Made by a program: the position numbers and the translations under genes. From NCBI RefSeq assembly GCF_004379255.2, contig NC_056051.1, forward strand, positions 2,630,062-2,694,061: a DNA stretch of 64,000 nt. The letters are read 5' to 3'. This document shows, one piece after another, positions 22,420 through 34,503 of the stretch. The stretch comes from Salvia splendens (Eukaryota; Streptophyta; Magnoliopsida; Lamiales; Lamiaceae). The notes beneath the pieces were generated by a model. The model was not told where the DNA came from and ran no database searches. It was given only the letters and a program-made list of their open reading frames with translations. Position 1 is the stretch's first letter. Each line of letters begins with the position of its first letter.

Positions 22420-23490
22420 GGCCTTAGTCTACACCATATCTATACAACAATTGTAGCGGGTAACGGAGTTTGATTCTTGTATGTAGTGGAGCTTACCTTT
22501 CTGGAATTTCAATATTGTAAAATTTAATATGTTGATGTATTAATGGATACATTTGCTCAGAATGATGAAAATAAATCACTCACTCAAAATATGTCTAATG
22601 TGAGTGGAACTTGACTTAAAATATACTCCCTCCGTTCCATAGTAGTGGAAACATTTCTTTCCAGTACGAAGATTAAGAAAAAGATGTGTAATGTATTAAA
22701 TAAAAAGATAATAAAGTAGAAGAGAGGAAAAAGTAGAGATAATAAAGTAATAGACATGGAAAATTAAGAGTTGGAAGTTACTTTTTACTTAAAAAAAATG
22801 ACTCTACTATATAAAACACTCAAAATGAAAAAAAATGACTCTACTACTATGAAACGGAGTATTCATTTCCATAAACTTTTTTATTAAATCACAATAAGTT
22901 GATGGATCTATATTTGGTTACTTTCGAAAATATAATTATTTTTCTCACTTTAATTGTGTTGTTGCATATCCATAAAGCTACTATCTAATGTGCACCATGA
23001 GAAAAGCGATAAACACACTTAATATATGACTAAAAAATTTTCTTTTACCAAATTAATAAGACCAATTTTGAACTTTAGTCATTCGTTGCTTATTATGTTC
23101 ACGATCGTTGTTTACAGTCCATATTATAGACATTAATTTATTAAATTAATTATCACCACATTTAATATGAACGAAGAAGACCGGCGTCGTTTGCCTCGTT
23201 AATCAAGTATAATTATGGTATCGTGCAATTAATAATTCCACATCTATATTTGGTCGAATTGTTCTCATAAAATTTTAACCTAATAAATTAAAAGGAATCG
23301 AAGTGATCCCATCATTTAAAAAATAGATCAAATTCAGGATTAATTATTTTTTTAATGATATATAATTCGATTTTATCTGTATTCAAGAGTGGAATAAATG
23401 GAATTTCACTGTTATTTACATTTCGTCAAGTATAAGTATAAACCCAATACATTATAATGAACCGAAATAATACTATATCATTTTATTTAA
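22420..23490 (+). pseudogene. Relic of a third RLK locus: last codons, 3' UTR and a gene-B-like 5' flank
   Basis: From 22426 the sequence reads [15 protein letters not shown] and a stop at 22471-22473, matching the last residues of RLK A ([15 protein letters not shown]). The following ~150 bp, with the AATAAA region, match its 3' UTR. After a Stowaway insertion the match resumes at ~22862-22985 with the downstream flank of A. Roughly 23010-23485 matches the upstream flank of gene B (9925-10515). The kinase body is gone, so this is a remnant of a tandem duplication whose unit spanned the A-to-B spacer. Confidence 0.75.
22626..22859. mobile_element. Stowaway MITE inside the RLK relic
   Basis: Ends CTCCCTCCGTTCCATAGTAG and the inverse CTACTATGAAACGGAG are flanked by TA. 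Comparison with the 3' flank of RLK A at ~5443-5455, which lacks it, gives the empty site. Confidence 0.75.
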
Positions 23491-23666
23491 TCTAAAATTT
23501 ATATATATTAAAATTTTAAAAATTACATTTTATTTAAAAATTGAGAATTGCAAAATTGAAATCCTAAATATAATTTATTTTATGCGATAAAATACATAAT
23601 CAAATTAGTCATTAGTGGCAAAGTACTGCTGAAGAGTTACGCCAGAGAAATATTGCGGGATATCGG

Positions 23667-23935
23667 CTACTTGTTGCCAAATCTCAACCAAATGTGTTCG
23701 GTTAGATCTTCCTGGAGTTGTGCATGGGCAGCTAAATCGCGCGGCGTTGCCCGAAGATGTAAGAGCTCGCTAAATGGTGTCGGCGCGCCCTGGTGTGGGG
23801 GAGTGTTTGCGGTGGAGCTGTCGTGGGTATCATCGACGAACCAATTTCCGCGTTTGGTCTTTCTTCTTTCAATTATCATACACACAAACCGTGCTTGTAG
23901 AACCCCAAATGCTCTTTCTACATCTTTCCGGATAA
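23667..23935 (-). pseudogene. PIF/Harbinger transposase C-terminal relic
   Basis: Read on the minus strand, the frame runs through RKDVERAFGVLQARF, then RRKTKRGNWFVDD, and ends in LQEDLTEHIWLRFGNK and a stop at 23667. KDVERAFGVLQARF is the hallmark of plant Harbinger (DDE_Tnp_4) transposases, including the last catalytic acidic residue region, and QEDL.EHIW is the usual C-terminus. The stretch between is shorter than normal, so part has been deleted, and everything upstream is replaced by unrelated LTR-like DNA from about 23936. Non-functional. Confidence 0.75.
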
Positions 23936-24064
23936 CTAAATTAATTTTGATTTCTTCATTGATTAATGATTATGAAATACTCCACACATATTTATGATAT
24001 GTGGAGATACAAAAAGATATCATATCCTAATATAAGTAAATCAAATCTAATATGGTCTTAACAC
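23936..24064 (-). mobile_element. LTR-like fragment fused to the Harbinger relic
   Basis: On the minus strand this resembles the LTR at 12275-12534 (shared GTTAAGA, TAGATTTGAT, CATAAATATGTGTGGA and ATCAATGAA in order). The breakpoint lies inside the transposase frame. It may be an insertion or a repair patch. At 24066 the motif GGGCCGTTTGGT looks like another MITE end. Confidence 0.4.
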
Positions 24065-24223
24065 TAAGGGCCGTTTGGTGACTATGTTATAGCAAGTTAC
24101 AAGCTCATATCTAGCTTTGATGGTTATATTTGCCTTAGTTAATAGCCAATGTTAGTTTTTTTGGCGAGAAGAAGTCCGCCTTGAAGCCTAAGTTTCAACC
24201 TAGAAAATTAACCTACAATTTTA

Positions 24224-24424
24224 ATGGAAATCTCCGCAGACAACTCCAAATCTGATTTGGTGGAAAGCTTTGTAGATGGCTTCATAGATTTGATTGCATA
24301 TGATCTGCCGTATCTTATTGAAGTGATAGCAGCGGGATCGAATTTCTATATGATATGCATCAGTTCGGGAATGAAAGCACCAATTGATAGTATGTTAATC
24401 CTATCGAGGTTGAGCGGCAGCTAG
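24224..24424 (+). CDS. Unidentified short ORF
   Basis: 66 codons, MEISADNSKSDL..., with a mixed hydrophobic composition that looks more protein-like than the surrounding AT-rich DNA. I do not recognise it. It lies between MITE ends, so a decayed transposon or gene fragment is likelier than an intact gene. Confidence 0.25.
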   Translation: MEISADNSKSDLVESFVDGFIDLIAYDLPYLIEVIAAGSNFYMICISSGMKAPIDSMLILSRLSGS

Positions 24425-24458
24425 AGCTTGATGATCCGAGCGGCATCTTAGAAACATA

Positions 24459-24686
24459 CTCCCTTAAGTGATGGATTTCTATTGGGCACGAGATTTAAGA
24501 AAATGATATATGTTGAATTAAATGGAGAGAATAAAGTATAAGAGAGGAAAAAGTAAGAGAGATGAAGAGAGAATAAAGTAAATAAGAGAGGAAAAAGTAA
24601 GAGAGAGTGAATAAAGTAAGAGGGGGTTAAAGGTTTGTTTTTTTGTTAAAAAAGAAAATTGATCACTTGTGGTGGGACGGAGGGAG
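24459..24686. mobile_element. Stowaway-like MITE
   Basis: Left end CTCCCTTAAGTGAT and right end GGTGGGACGGAGGGAG are flanked by TA. The purine-rich interior contains repeated AAGTAAGAGAG units. Confidence 0.65.
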
Positions 24687-24689
24687 TAC

Positions 24690-26943
24690 TAATTTTTAAG
24701 ATAGAAAATTGTATTTTGATATCAAAAATTTTAAAGCATTATAAAAAAGAAAGTGGAAAATGACAATATGCTCAAAGGTAAACAAGTTTTTATTAAATTT
24801 CCTTTAATGGTGTATAACTCATTTCATTTGTCGACTTAATTTATAAATATAATTATTATTTTTCTCTAACATTTTGAGAAAAGAAAATTGATAAGAAAAG
24901 AACAATATGGTTTGATAGTTTGAAACTCGTCGATCTTATGACAGATTTAAGATTTTGTAACTCCACATTAATCATATTCATAAAAATCAATGCAGCAATG
25001 ATAACCTTAGTTTATCAGCATACTTAGATATAATTTTAATATAAGAGTGATGATAAATTAACAACATTGTATATACAATTTTGGGGTATCTTAGTAATTT
25101 TACATTTACAATTAATTAATAATGATTAATTAATTTAAGGTATTACATGACTACCCACCCTTATGATCATTTAGGAAAGCATGAAGTGTTCATAATTAGC
25201 GTTCATTTAATTAGGGTATAATTTACTACATTAATTTGTAGATGCAACGTTTAATCTTCTATTAACAACAAATTGAGTGATTGGGGATATTTCTTCTCCA
25301 TTGTATCAAAAGTTAAACTCTTCCCTATAAATTAGATTGATATGGTTCATGATTTCATAATTTTTGGATGAATATCTTGAATAGGAATAAATTATAATAT
25401 TTTAGTTAGATATATTATAGATTTTCTTCAAATTTGCAAAACTAATAAAAGGATTTGAATTGACTTACCTTCTAAAATAGATAATTTTATATAATATTCA
25501 AACACTAATTTTAACTTTTAATTCACTCATCTAATAGTCATTGACACCAAATTATTTTTTATAACATGATTTTAAAATTTTAAAATTATATATATAAACA
25601 TAGGCATATATATAATTTCTTCGTATTATCTTTCAATGATAAAAACATTAATCATTTGCATCCAATTATTTTGTAATTAAATAATCTCAATATTATAAGT
25701 TATATTATAAGTTACTATTTATTATAAGAAGAAAAGAGAGAATGATTTATTTTCAAATATCGAAAATAGACATCTTTAGTGAGACAAACTAAAACAAAAA
25801 GGTGAACATGATGGAGTATATGTATATATACTTTATTTCTTAAGTATTATCATTCAATGAAATAATAACAGTCGTTCCCATTCAATTATTTTATTATTAA
25901 ATAGTGTTTAAATTTCTAATTAGTTATAAATATATGTATAAGCCTTTTTATTTTTAACATATGATGAAATAATAATAGTCATTGTCTAAAAATAAAACAA
26001 AGTGCTATACCCTTTGATTTAGAAAGAACCTCGTGTACATATAACTAGATGGTTATTTCAAATGTTGAACGGAAAAATCATAATAATTTTAGATTTTAAG
26101 TACTTGTTATCGAAAGGACAAAAACTATATGCAAAGCCACGGGAGAGGCGACGCAAAAGAAATAGATAAGAACTATAACAGAAATTTCAATAACATAAAA
26201 AGACCGACTGGTCTACAAGGAAATTTTAACTGAAGCCCAACAACTGGAAATGAGAAATGAAACAAACCCTAAACATCGAAATAATTGTATCTAACAATTA
26301 TTTTACCCAACAATTGGAAATGAGAAATGAAACAAACCCTAAACATCAAAATAATTGTATCTAACAATTATCTTAATCTATGGTAATGATTTCGACATTG
26401 GGTACATTGCTAGCCCTCTTCAGCTCCACGTGATATTTCAGCATCCTTTTATGTCACAGTAAATTGCATAGAGTTTCTTCAGAGGTTCATTATCAAGCAA
26501 CATGCCTTTAATTTCATGAGCGTTGAAATGTAAAGGTATCCCTTCCATTTATAAATAATAATTTTAGTTAGATAGAAATTTTATTAGTCTTCAATGTATG
26601 AAATATTCCAGTTTTAAATGATAAGTTTAGTTTAATAGAAATTTTTTTAGTCACGAAATTTTGTTTATGAAATTTGCCTAGATAAATGGAAATTCAAATT
26701 TGATGATATCACAATAGTACTAGTTATGATATTTAACTATATAATGCAATACTATCACAATTGTATTAGTCACGAAATTATGATATTTACCTAGTTTTGA
26801 TATCACAATAGTATTAGTCACGTAAATATCACAATAGTGTTGGTCATCAAATTAGTCACGAATTCAAATTTGCCTAGTTATGAAATTAACTATATAATGC
26901 AACACTATCAAAATTGGCTATCAAATTTTGGATTACCTCAATT
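24690..26943. other. AT-rich intergenic DNA without a recognised gene
   Basis: No coding sequence seen. 26236-26375 is a tandem pair of a 70-bp unit (GGAAATGAGAAATGAAACAA and AATAATTGTATCTAACAATT). 26560-26930 has repeated GATATCACAATAGTATTAGT-type motifs. The segment near 26395-26420 (ATTGGGTACATTGCTAGCC) reappears inside the hAT foldback that follows. Confidence 0.6.
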
Positions 26944-29475
26944 TAGGCATGCACAAACCGAACCGGCCCGGCGGTTAACCGCCGGTTCGGGCCCGCCGGT
27001 TCATGAACCAGAACCGGAACCGGAACCGGCGGTTTGAACCGCCCGGAGGGTTGCCGGTTAACACGGGCCGGTTCAGGGTCGGCGAATTGTGAACCGTGAA
27101 CCGGCGGTTCGGCGGTTTGAACCGCCGGTTCAACCGAATTTTTAAAAAAAAATTATTTATAAAAATTGATTTTTATATTAAAATCAATTTTTACAAACAA
27201 ATGAATACAAGAAATTCGTAATAGCCCATATATATTTGATGGGCTTGCGAATTTATGAAACTTGGTTGTTTCTCTTTTATAGAGTCAACCTTGAATGTTT
27301 TATGTTACACTTTCGATGTGGGACAAACTCATTCTTGGTTGTTTCTCTTTTATGTTCAAACATTTCCTGAACCGCCGGTTCAAAAATAACAAATATTATA
27401 GGGACAATGTACCCAAAAATAATTGTATCTAACATTGGGTACATTGCTAACCTTGAATGTTTTATGTTCCTACCGGAGGTAGGCTAGCAATGTACCCAAT
27501 GTACCCAAAAATAATTGTATCTAACATTGGGTACATTGCTAGCCTCTTCTTGGTTGTTTCTCTTTTTTAGAGACAACCTTGAATGTTTTATGTTCCACTT
27601 TCGATGTGGGACAAACTCATTCTTGGTTGTTTCTCTTTTATAGAGACATCCTTGAATGTTTTATGTTCCACTTTCGATGTGGACAAACTCATTCTTGGTT
27701 GTTTCTCTTTTATAGAGACATCCTTGAATGTTTTATGTTCCACTTTCGATGTGGGACAAACTCATTCTTGGTTGTTTCTCTTTTATAGAGACATCCTTGA
27801 ATGTTTTATGTTCCACTTTCAATGTGAGACAAAATATGTTGAAGTACTTTCTTTTATAACTACATGTTTAGAGCATTCATTCATCTTTTTCCAATGTGGG
27901 ATACAAAACTTTCTTTTGTCTTCTACTTTTCTTCATGTTTTGTATGATATATATAAACAAAATTATTATTCAAATATATTCTTGATTGATAAAAATAAAG
28001 AATTATTGAGAAATATGATTTGTATATAGAAAATATTTATTTGTATAATAATTATGGTTAGGTTTATACAATTTGTATAAGAATGATTCTTTCTATGTGT
28101 ATAATATTATTTATTAGTTAATATATACATAAATTTATAAACATAAGCAAATCATTAATGATAAATAACTAATGAATAATAGTTTATGTAATAATATTTG
28201 TTATTATTACATAAACTATTATGTCCTATTAAGTATTGATAATAATATTGGACATAATAGTTTATGTTCAATATTATTTATGTATTTATAAACTATTATA
28301 TCCAATATTATTCTATAATAAATTTATGTATTTATGATCAAAGCAAATTATTCTATTTCATTAGTTATTTATGTATATATTTATAAAATATCAATACTTA
28401 ATATTGGACATAATAGTTTATGTAATACTAACAAATATTATTACATAAACTATTATTCATTAGTTATTTATCATTAATGATTTGCTTATGTTTATAAATT
28501 TATGTATATGTTAACTAATAAATAATATTATACACATTAAAAAAATAATTCTTATACAAATTGTATAAACCTAACCATAATTATTATACAAATAAATATT
28601 TTCTATATACAAATCATATTTCTCAATAATTCATTATTTTTATCAATAAAGAATATATTTGAATAATAATTTTGTTTATATATATCATACAAAACATGAA
28701 GAAAAATAGAAGACAAAAGAAAGTTTTGTATCCCACATAGGAAAAAGATGAATGAATGCTCTAAACATGTAGTTATAAAAGAAAATACTTCAACATATTT
28801 TGTCCTGCATCAAAAGTGAAACATAAAACATTCAAGGAAGTCTCTATAAAAGAGAAACATCCAAGAATGATTTTGTCCCACATCGAAAGTGGAACATAAA
28901 ACATTCAAGGATGTCTCTATAAAAGAGAAATAACCAAGAACGGTTTCTTAAATTCGCAAGCCCATCAAATATATATGGGTTATTACGAATTTATTGTATT
29001 CATTTGTTTGTAAAAATTGATTTTAAATATAAAAATAAATTTTTATAAATAAAAAATATTTTTTTTAAATTTCGGTTGAACCGCCGGTTCATGAACCGGA
29101 ACCGGCGGTTCAGGCCAAAAACCGGCGGTTTTGAACCGCCTGGTGAACCCGCGGTTTTTTGAACCGGAACAGGAACCGCCGGGAGGTAGGCGGGCCGGTT
29201 CAGGTTCAAGCATTTCCTGAACCGCCGGTTCAAAAATAACAAATATTATAGAGACAATGTACCCAAAAATAATTGTATCTAACATTGGGTACATTGCTAG
29301 CCTCTTCTTGGTTGTTTCTCTTTTATAGAGACAACCTTGAATGTTTTATGTTCCACTTTCGATGTGGGACAAACTCATTCTTGGTTGTTTCTCTTTTATG
29401 TTCCGGCATTTCCTGAACCGTGAACCGCCGGTTCATGAACCGGAACCGGCGGTTCGTGACCCTTGTGCATGCCTA
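26944..29475. mobile_element. Giant palindromic hAT-type foldback element, copy 1
   Basis: Ends TAGGCATGCAC and GTGCATGCCTA are flanked by the exact 8-bp repeat CCTCAATT (26936-26943 and 29476-29483), the hAT size. Subterminal zones are packed with GAACCGGTTC/AACCGCCGGTT motifs in both directions. Inside, each arm has tandem ~72-bp units (containing CTTTCGATGTGGGACAAA) and AT-rich sequence, so about 27.1-28.25 kb pairs with 28.35-29.2 kb. No transposase; ORFs inside are repeat artefacts. Extra ~100-bp blocks with TTGGGTACATTGCTA interrupt the arms. Confidence 0.85.
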
Positions 29476-29483
29476 CCTCAATT

Positions 29484-31303
29484 TATGATATTTACCAATG
29501 TAAATTGGAGTACATTTATTTTGTAGTGATCATCCATGTTACTATAAATGCTCCATGTAATTTGATAGTAATTTGAATTTACAAATATAACAAAAGGGTA
29601 GTTTAGTGAAGATATAATATCTAATAAAAAACCGGTTTAAATAAAAACAGGTTAAAAATTATAGGGGTATATTGTATATACAATCATTGTTAATATATCT
29701 TTATTCTTAATATAATTACAAATAAAATGGGTTGGTTGAATATAATGTTCTTTTACTAAAAGAATAGTAAATATGGAATGATTCAATAAGTAAGGATTAA
29801 ATGAAAATGATTAAATGAAACAATCAATGAAGACCGGATAGCCTATCTAAGAGGACAGAAGAATTATTAGTGCGAATTGCGTGTTGTTAGTCTACACTCT
29901 TTAACAAACGCACACAATTTAATTGACGATATTTAACGGCAAAAGTAGAGTTTCTTTTATACTACAGCAAAAAATATCGTTAAAGATATTTTTTAATGCA
30001 ATTAAGGACGTTAATTTGTGTTTTAAAATATACTAGCAACACTTGAAAAAATGTCCTTATTGCTGTTGTTTCAACTAAAATAAGAGGTCTGCAAAAAATC
30101 AAGTTAATTGTCTTTAATTTAGAGACGCTTTCTTTTGCATCCTAAATTGTTGTTATTTGTTAAAACTTTTCAACGCAAATAATTGGGTCTCAAGTTTTGT
30201 GTTTTTAAAAGATAATTTTTTTAGTATTGGTAGAATTGTTTGCCTTATTTAAAAAAAATATAGAAATGACAAGTTGAGTTGATGACGATGACCACAAGTT
30301 TGCTCCATTGATAACGAAATAATAGTGGAAATTGTTTTCTTTTGTTTTTTTAACCTACTCTAAATTTTGTAATCGTTCTCAATACTAATTACTAAATATA
30401 CATGGCTAACAATAATTTGGTTGAATTATTATGTTTACTAGTATTACTCAAGAAACTTTACAATATTTTCGTGGAAACATCCTAAATAATCAATCCTACA
30501 TTGTATTGTATGCTACATTGATAACGAAATAACAGTCTGGCAATTGTTTTCATTTGTTTTTAATCCACACCAAATTTTGTTATTATTTCTCGATACGAAA
30601 TCCAAAATATACGTGGCTAAAACTATTTTGATTGAATTAGTATTAGTCAAGTAACTTTAAGATATTTTGGTGGGATCATACAAATAATAAATACTCCATC
30701 CGTTCCTATGTAAATTAGTCGTATTATCTTTTGGATTATCCCATTATATTTGAGTCATTTCCTTTTTTTTTGGCAAAAAACACTTTACTCTCTCTTACTT
30801 TATTCTTTCTTCTCTCTTCATCTTTCTACTTTTTTTTCTTTCTACTTTATTCTTCTTTTACTTAACTCATTTAAAACATTTTTTCTTAAATCTCGTGTCG
30901 AAAAATGTCTCTACTACAAAGGGATGGAAAGAGTAGTGAATAACAATTTTATTCAATTAAAATGATGCACTGTACATTTATGTTTTAGCTTCACAAAAAT
31001 TAATTTATACCTGATTAATTGCTAAAAAACCACCAACTTAAGTTTTGATTTTAGCAAGTTGCATAACTTGCAATATATCAACATTTTTTCTTATTTGTTG
31101 CAAAACAAACATGTCCAAAAAAAATGTAGCAATCATGACAACTGACGAGGTGTGATTTTTTCCAAGATGCCCTATTTTCTCAAACACATTTCCTGGTGGT
31201 CAATTTATTTTTTTAGCCATCGAAACATTTAAAACAGGTCTATTTTGCTACAAATGAAAAGGAGGGTTGTTATTGCAATAGTGTAATGATTAAATAATTA
31301 ATA
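29484..31303. other. Intergenic DNA with duplicated segments; no gene recognised
   Basis: 30290-30480 and 30510-30690 are diverged copies of one ~200-bp segment (AACGAAATAACAGTCTGGCA, TTTTCATTTG). Together with 31010-31260 they parallel 21480-21600 and 22090-22410, including AACTGACGAGGTGTGATTTT. 30696-30940 looks like a decayed Stowaway MITE (ACTCCATCCGTTCC at the left). Confidence 0.55.
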
Positions 31304-31556
31304 CTCCGTCCGTCCCCGAATAAGAGTCGTTAATTTCCATTTTGAGCCGTCCCCCATTAAGAGTCACTCTTCTTTTTTTACCATAAATGGTAGTGGGTTC
31401 CACATTCCACTAACTCACTCCACTCACATTTTATTATAAAACCAATATAAAAAAGTGGGTACCACATTCCACTAACTTTTTCAACCAACTTTTCTTTACA
31501 TTTCTTAAAACTCGTGCCCGGTCAAACAACGGCTCCTATTAGAGGACGGAGGGAGT
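31304..31556. mobile_element. Stowaway MITE
   Basis: Left end CTCCGTCCGTCCCCGAATAA and right end TTAGAGGACGGAGGGAG, with TA on both sides. The interior has paired GGGTTCCACATTCCACTAAC-like arms. Confidence 0.8.
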
Positions 31557-31655
31557 ATTATTTACTAACCCTACTTTATCTAAATGTGGAAAATATGAAT
31601 TCGTATCCACACCCTCTTAACACCGAGTAAAATTTCGTTAGTCTACTGGATATAC

Positions 31656-34071
31656 TAGGTGTGCACAAACCGAACCGGCCCGGCGGTTAACCGCCGGTTC
31701 GGGCCCGCCGGTTCATGAACCGGAACCGGAACCGGAACCGGCGGTTTGAACCGTCCGGCGGGTTGCCGGTTCCAACGGGACGGTTCAGGGTCAGGGCCTT
31801 CTTGAACCGTGAACCGGCGGTTCGCCGGTTTGAACCGCCGGTTCAACCGAATTTAAAAAAAAATATTATTTATAAAAATTGTTTTTATATTTAAAAACAA
31901 TTTTAACAAATAAATGAATACTAGAAATTCATAATTGCCCATATATATTTGATGGGCTTACGAATTTATGAAACCATTCTTGGTTGTTTCTCTTTTATAG
32001 AGACATCCTAGAATGTTTTATGTTTCACTTTCGATGTGGGACAAAATCATTCTTGGTTGTTTCTCTTTTATAGAGACATCCTTGAATGTTTTATGTTTCA
32101 CTTTCGATGTGGGACAAAATCATTCTTGGTTGTTTCTCTTTTATAGAGACATCCTTGAATGTTTTATGTTTCACTTTCGATGTGGGACAAAATATGTTGA
32201 AGTATTTTCTTTATAACTACATGTTTAGAGCATTCATTCATCTTTTTCCAATGTGGGATACACAACTTTCTTTTGTCTTCTACTTTCTTCATTTTTTGTG
32301 TGATGTATATAAACAAAATTATTATTCAAATATATTCTTGATTGATAAAAATAAGAATTATTGAGAAATATGATTTGTACATAGAAAATATTTATTTGTA
32401 TAATAATTATTGTTAGGTTTATACAATTTGTATAAGAATTATTCTTTTAATGTGTATAATATTATTTATTAGTTAACATATACATAAATTTATAAACATA
32501 AGCAAATCATTAATGATAAATAACTAATGAATAATAGTTTATGTAATAATATTTGTTATTAATTTATAATAATAGATGATAGAGTATTAATATAGACGAA
32601 AAATGATGGACGATCTATCATATACTTATAAATAATGACTTTTATTCCACATTGAAAGAAAGAGTAACACATCCAATACACTCTCCTCCAATTTAAATGC
32701 TCAAGTCCAATATTAAGTATTGATATTTTAAAAATTAAAAGGTTTAACTGTAAGTAGTGTGTATTAATTTTTATAAATAAAATATATTCATTATAAGTTG
32801 TAATTTTTAGTCTTATTCAAATTTATTATCAATAAAATTGTAATTTTTCACCTTATTGTTTGAAATTTGTTTAAGCACATTTTATACATAATAAAGACTA
32901 AAAAGACAAAAAAAAAATACTCCATACTTAAAGTTGGATTTGATTTTTAAATGTCAATACTTGGATGAGAGTATATTGGATTTGATTTAATTTGGAAGAT
33001 AGTATATTGTATTATTCTCTTTTATAGTTACACATTCTTGGATGTGTTACTCTTTCTTTCAATGTGGAATAAAAGTCATTATTTGTAAGTTTATAATAGA
33101 TCGTCCATCATTTTTCGTCTATATTAATACTCTATCTTCTATTATTATAACTTAACAACAAATATTATTTCATAAACTATTATTCATTAGTTCTTTATCA
33201 TTAATGATTTGCTTATGTTTATAAATTTATGTATATGTTAACTAATAAATAATATTATACATTGAAAGAATAATTCTTATACAAATTGTATAAACCTAAC
33301 AATAATTATTATACAAATAAATATTTTCTATGTACAAATCATATTTCTCAATAATTCTTTATTTTTATCAATCAAGAATATATGTGAATAATAATTTTAT
33401 TTATATACATCACACAAAACATGAAGAAAGTAGAAGACAAAAGAAAGTTGTGTATCCCACATTGGAAAAAGATGAATGAATGCTCTAAACATGTAGTTAT
33501 AAAAGAAAATACTTCAACATATTTTGTCCCACATCGAAAGTGAAACATAAAACATTTAAGGTTGTCTCTATAAAAGAGAAACAACCAAGAATGATTTTGT
33601 CCCACATCGAAAGTGAAACATAAAACATTCAAGGATGTCTCTATAAAAGAGAAACAACCAAGAATGATTTTATCCCACATCGAAAGTGAAACATAAAACA
33701 TTCTAGGATGTCTCTATAAAAGAGAAACAACCAAGAATGGTTTCATAAATTCGTAAGCCCATCAAATATATATGGGCAATTATGAATTTCTAGTATTCAT
33801 TTATTTGTAAAAATTGTTTTTAAATATAAAAATCAATTTTTATAAATAATTTTTTTTTTAATTTCGGTTGAACCGCCGGTTCATGAACCGGAACCGGCGG
33901 TTCAGGCAAAAAACCGGTGGTTTTGAACCGCCTCATGAACCGCCGGTTTTTTGAACCTGAACCGGAACCGCCGGGAGCTAGGCGGGCCGGTTCAGGTTCA
34001 AGCATTTCTTGAACCTTGAACCGCCGGTTCATGAACCGGAACCGGCGGTTCATGACCCTTGTGCATGCCTA
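31656..34071. mobile_element. Giant palindromic hAT-type foldback element, copy 2
   Basis: Ends TAGGTGTGCAC and GTGCATGCCTA are flanked by the exact 8-bp repeat GGATATAC (31648-31655 and 34072-34079). Same family and orientation as 26944-29475. Three ~72-bp units at ~31975-32190 are mirrored by three inverted units at ~33530-33750. The centre (~32570-33140) is itself an inverted repeat with GATGATAGAGTATTAATATA arms. Nearly the full 2.4 kb can therefore fold into a single hairpin. No transposase. Confidence 0.88.
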
Positions 34072-34503
34072 GGATATACTGAGATAGTATGTCTAGTCAA
34101 TTGCAATTGTAGAAAGATAAAGAATAAAATAATAAGGTAAAGTGAAATTATTTTTACGTTTTCAATTAATTGGATATAACACGCGATAATATTTCCAAAT
34201 TCATAGAAGTCAAGTTATTTCATCATTACAATTGTAAAATTAATTCCATCCACTTGTAATAGCAATAATGGAGGTGTCATATCATTTTGTTAAACTCGAT
34301 AGGCGAAATCATATTCTTATTCATCGTATAATGAACATAGAGATTACAAAGTTATATAGCTTAGAGAACTCTACAAATAAGGTAAACTTAATTTACAATA
34401 AATACTATGCTATAATTATGGCACAATATATTCCCATATCAATTTCATATAATTCCCCTAATCTCGTGTGATCTCGTGTGATCTTCTGACACTCCCCCTC
34501 GAG

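Noticed and set aside
27579..28029. ORFs of ~70-150 codons repeating a 24-aa Cys/Phe/Trp-rich motif (also at 32013-32364 and 33372-33701)
   Set aside because: They are translations of the 72-bp tandem units in the palindromic hAT elements; 72 is a multiple of 3, so any open frame repeats. No start context or domain.
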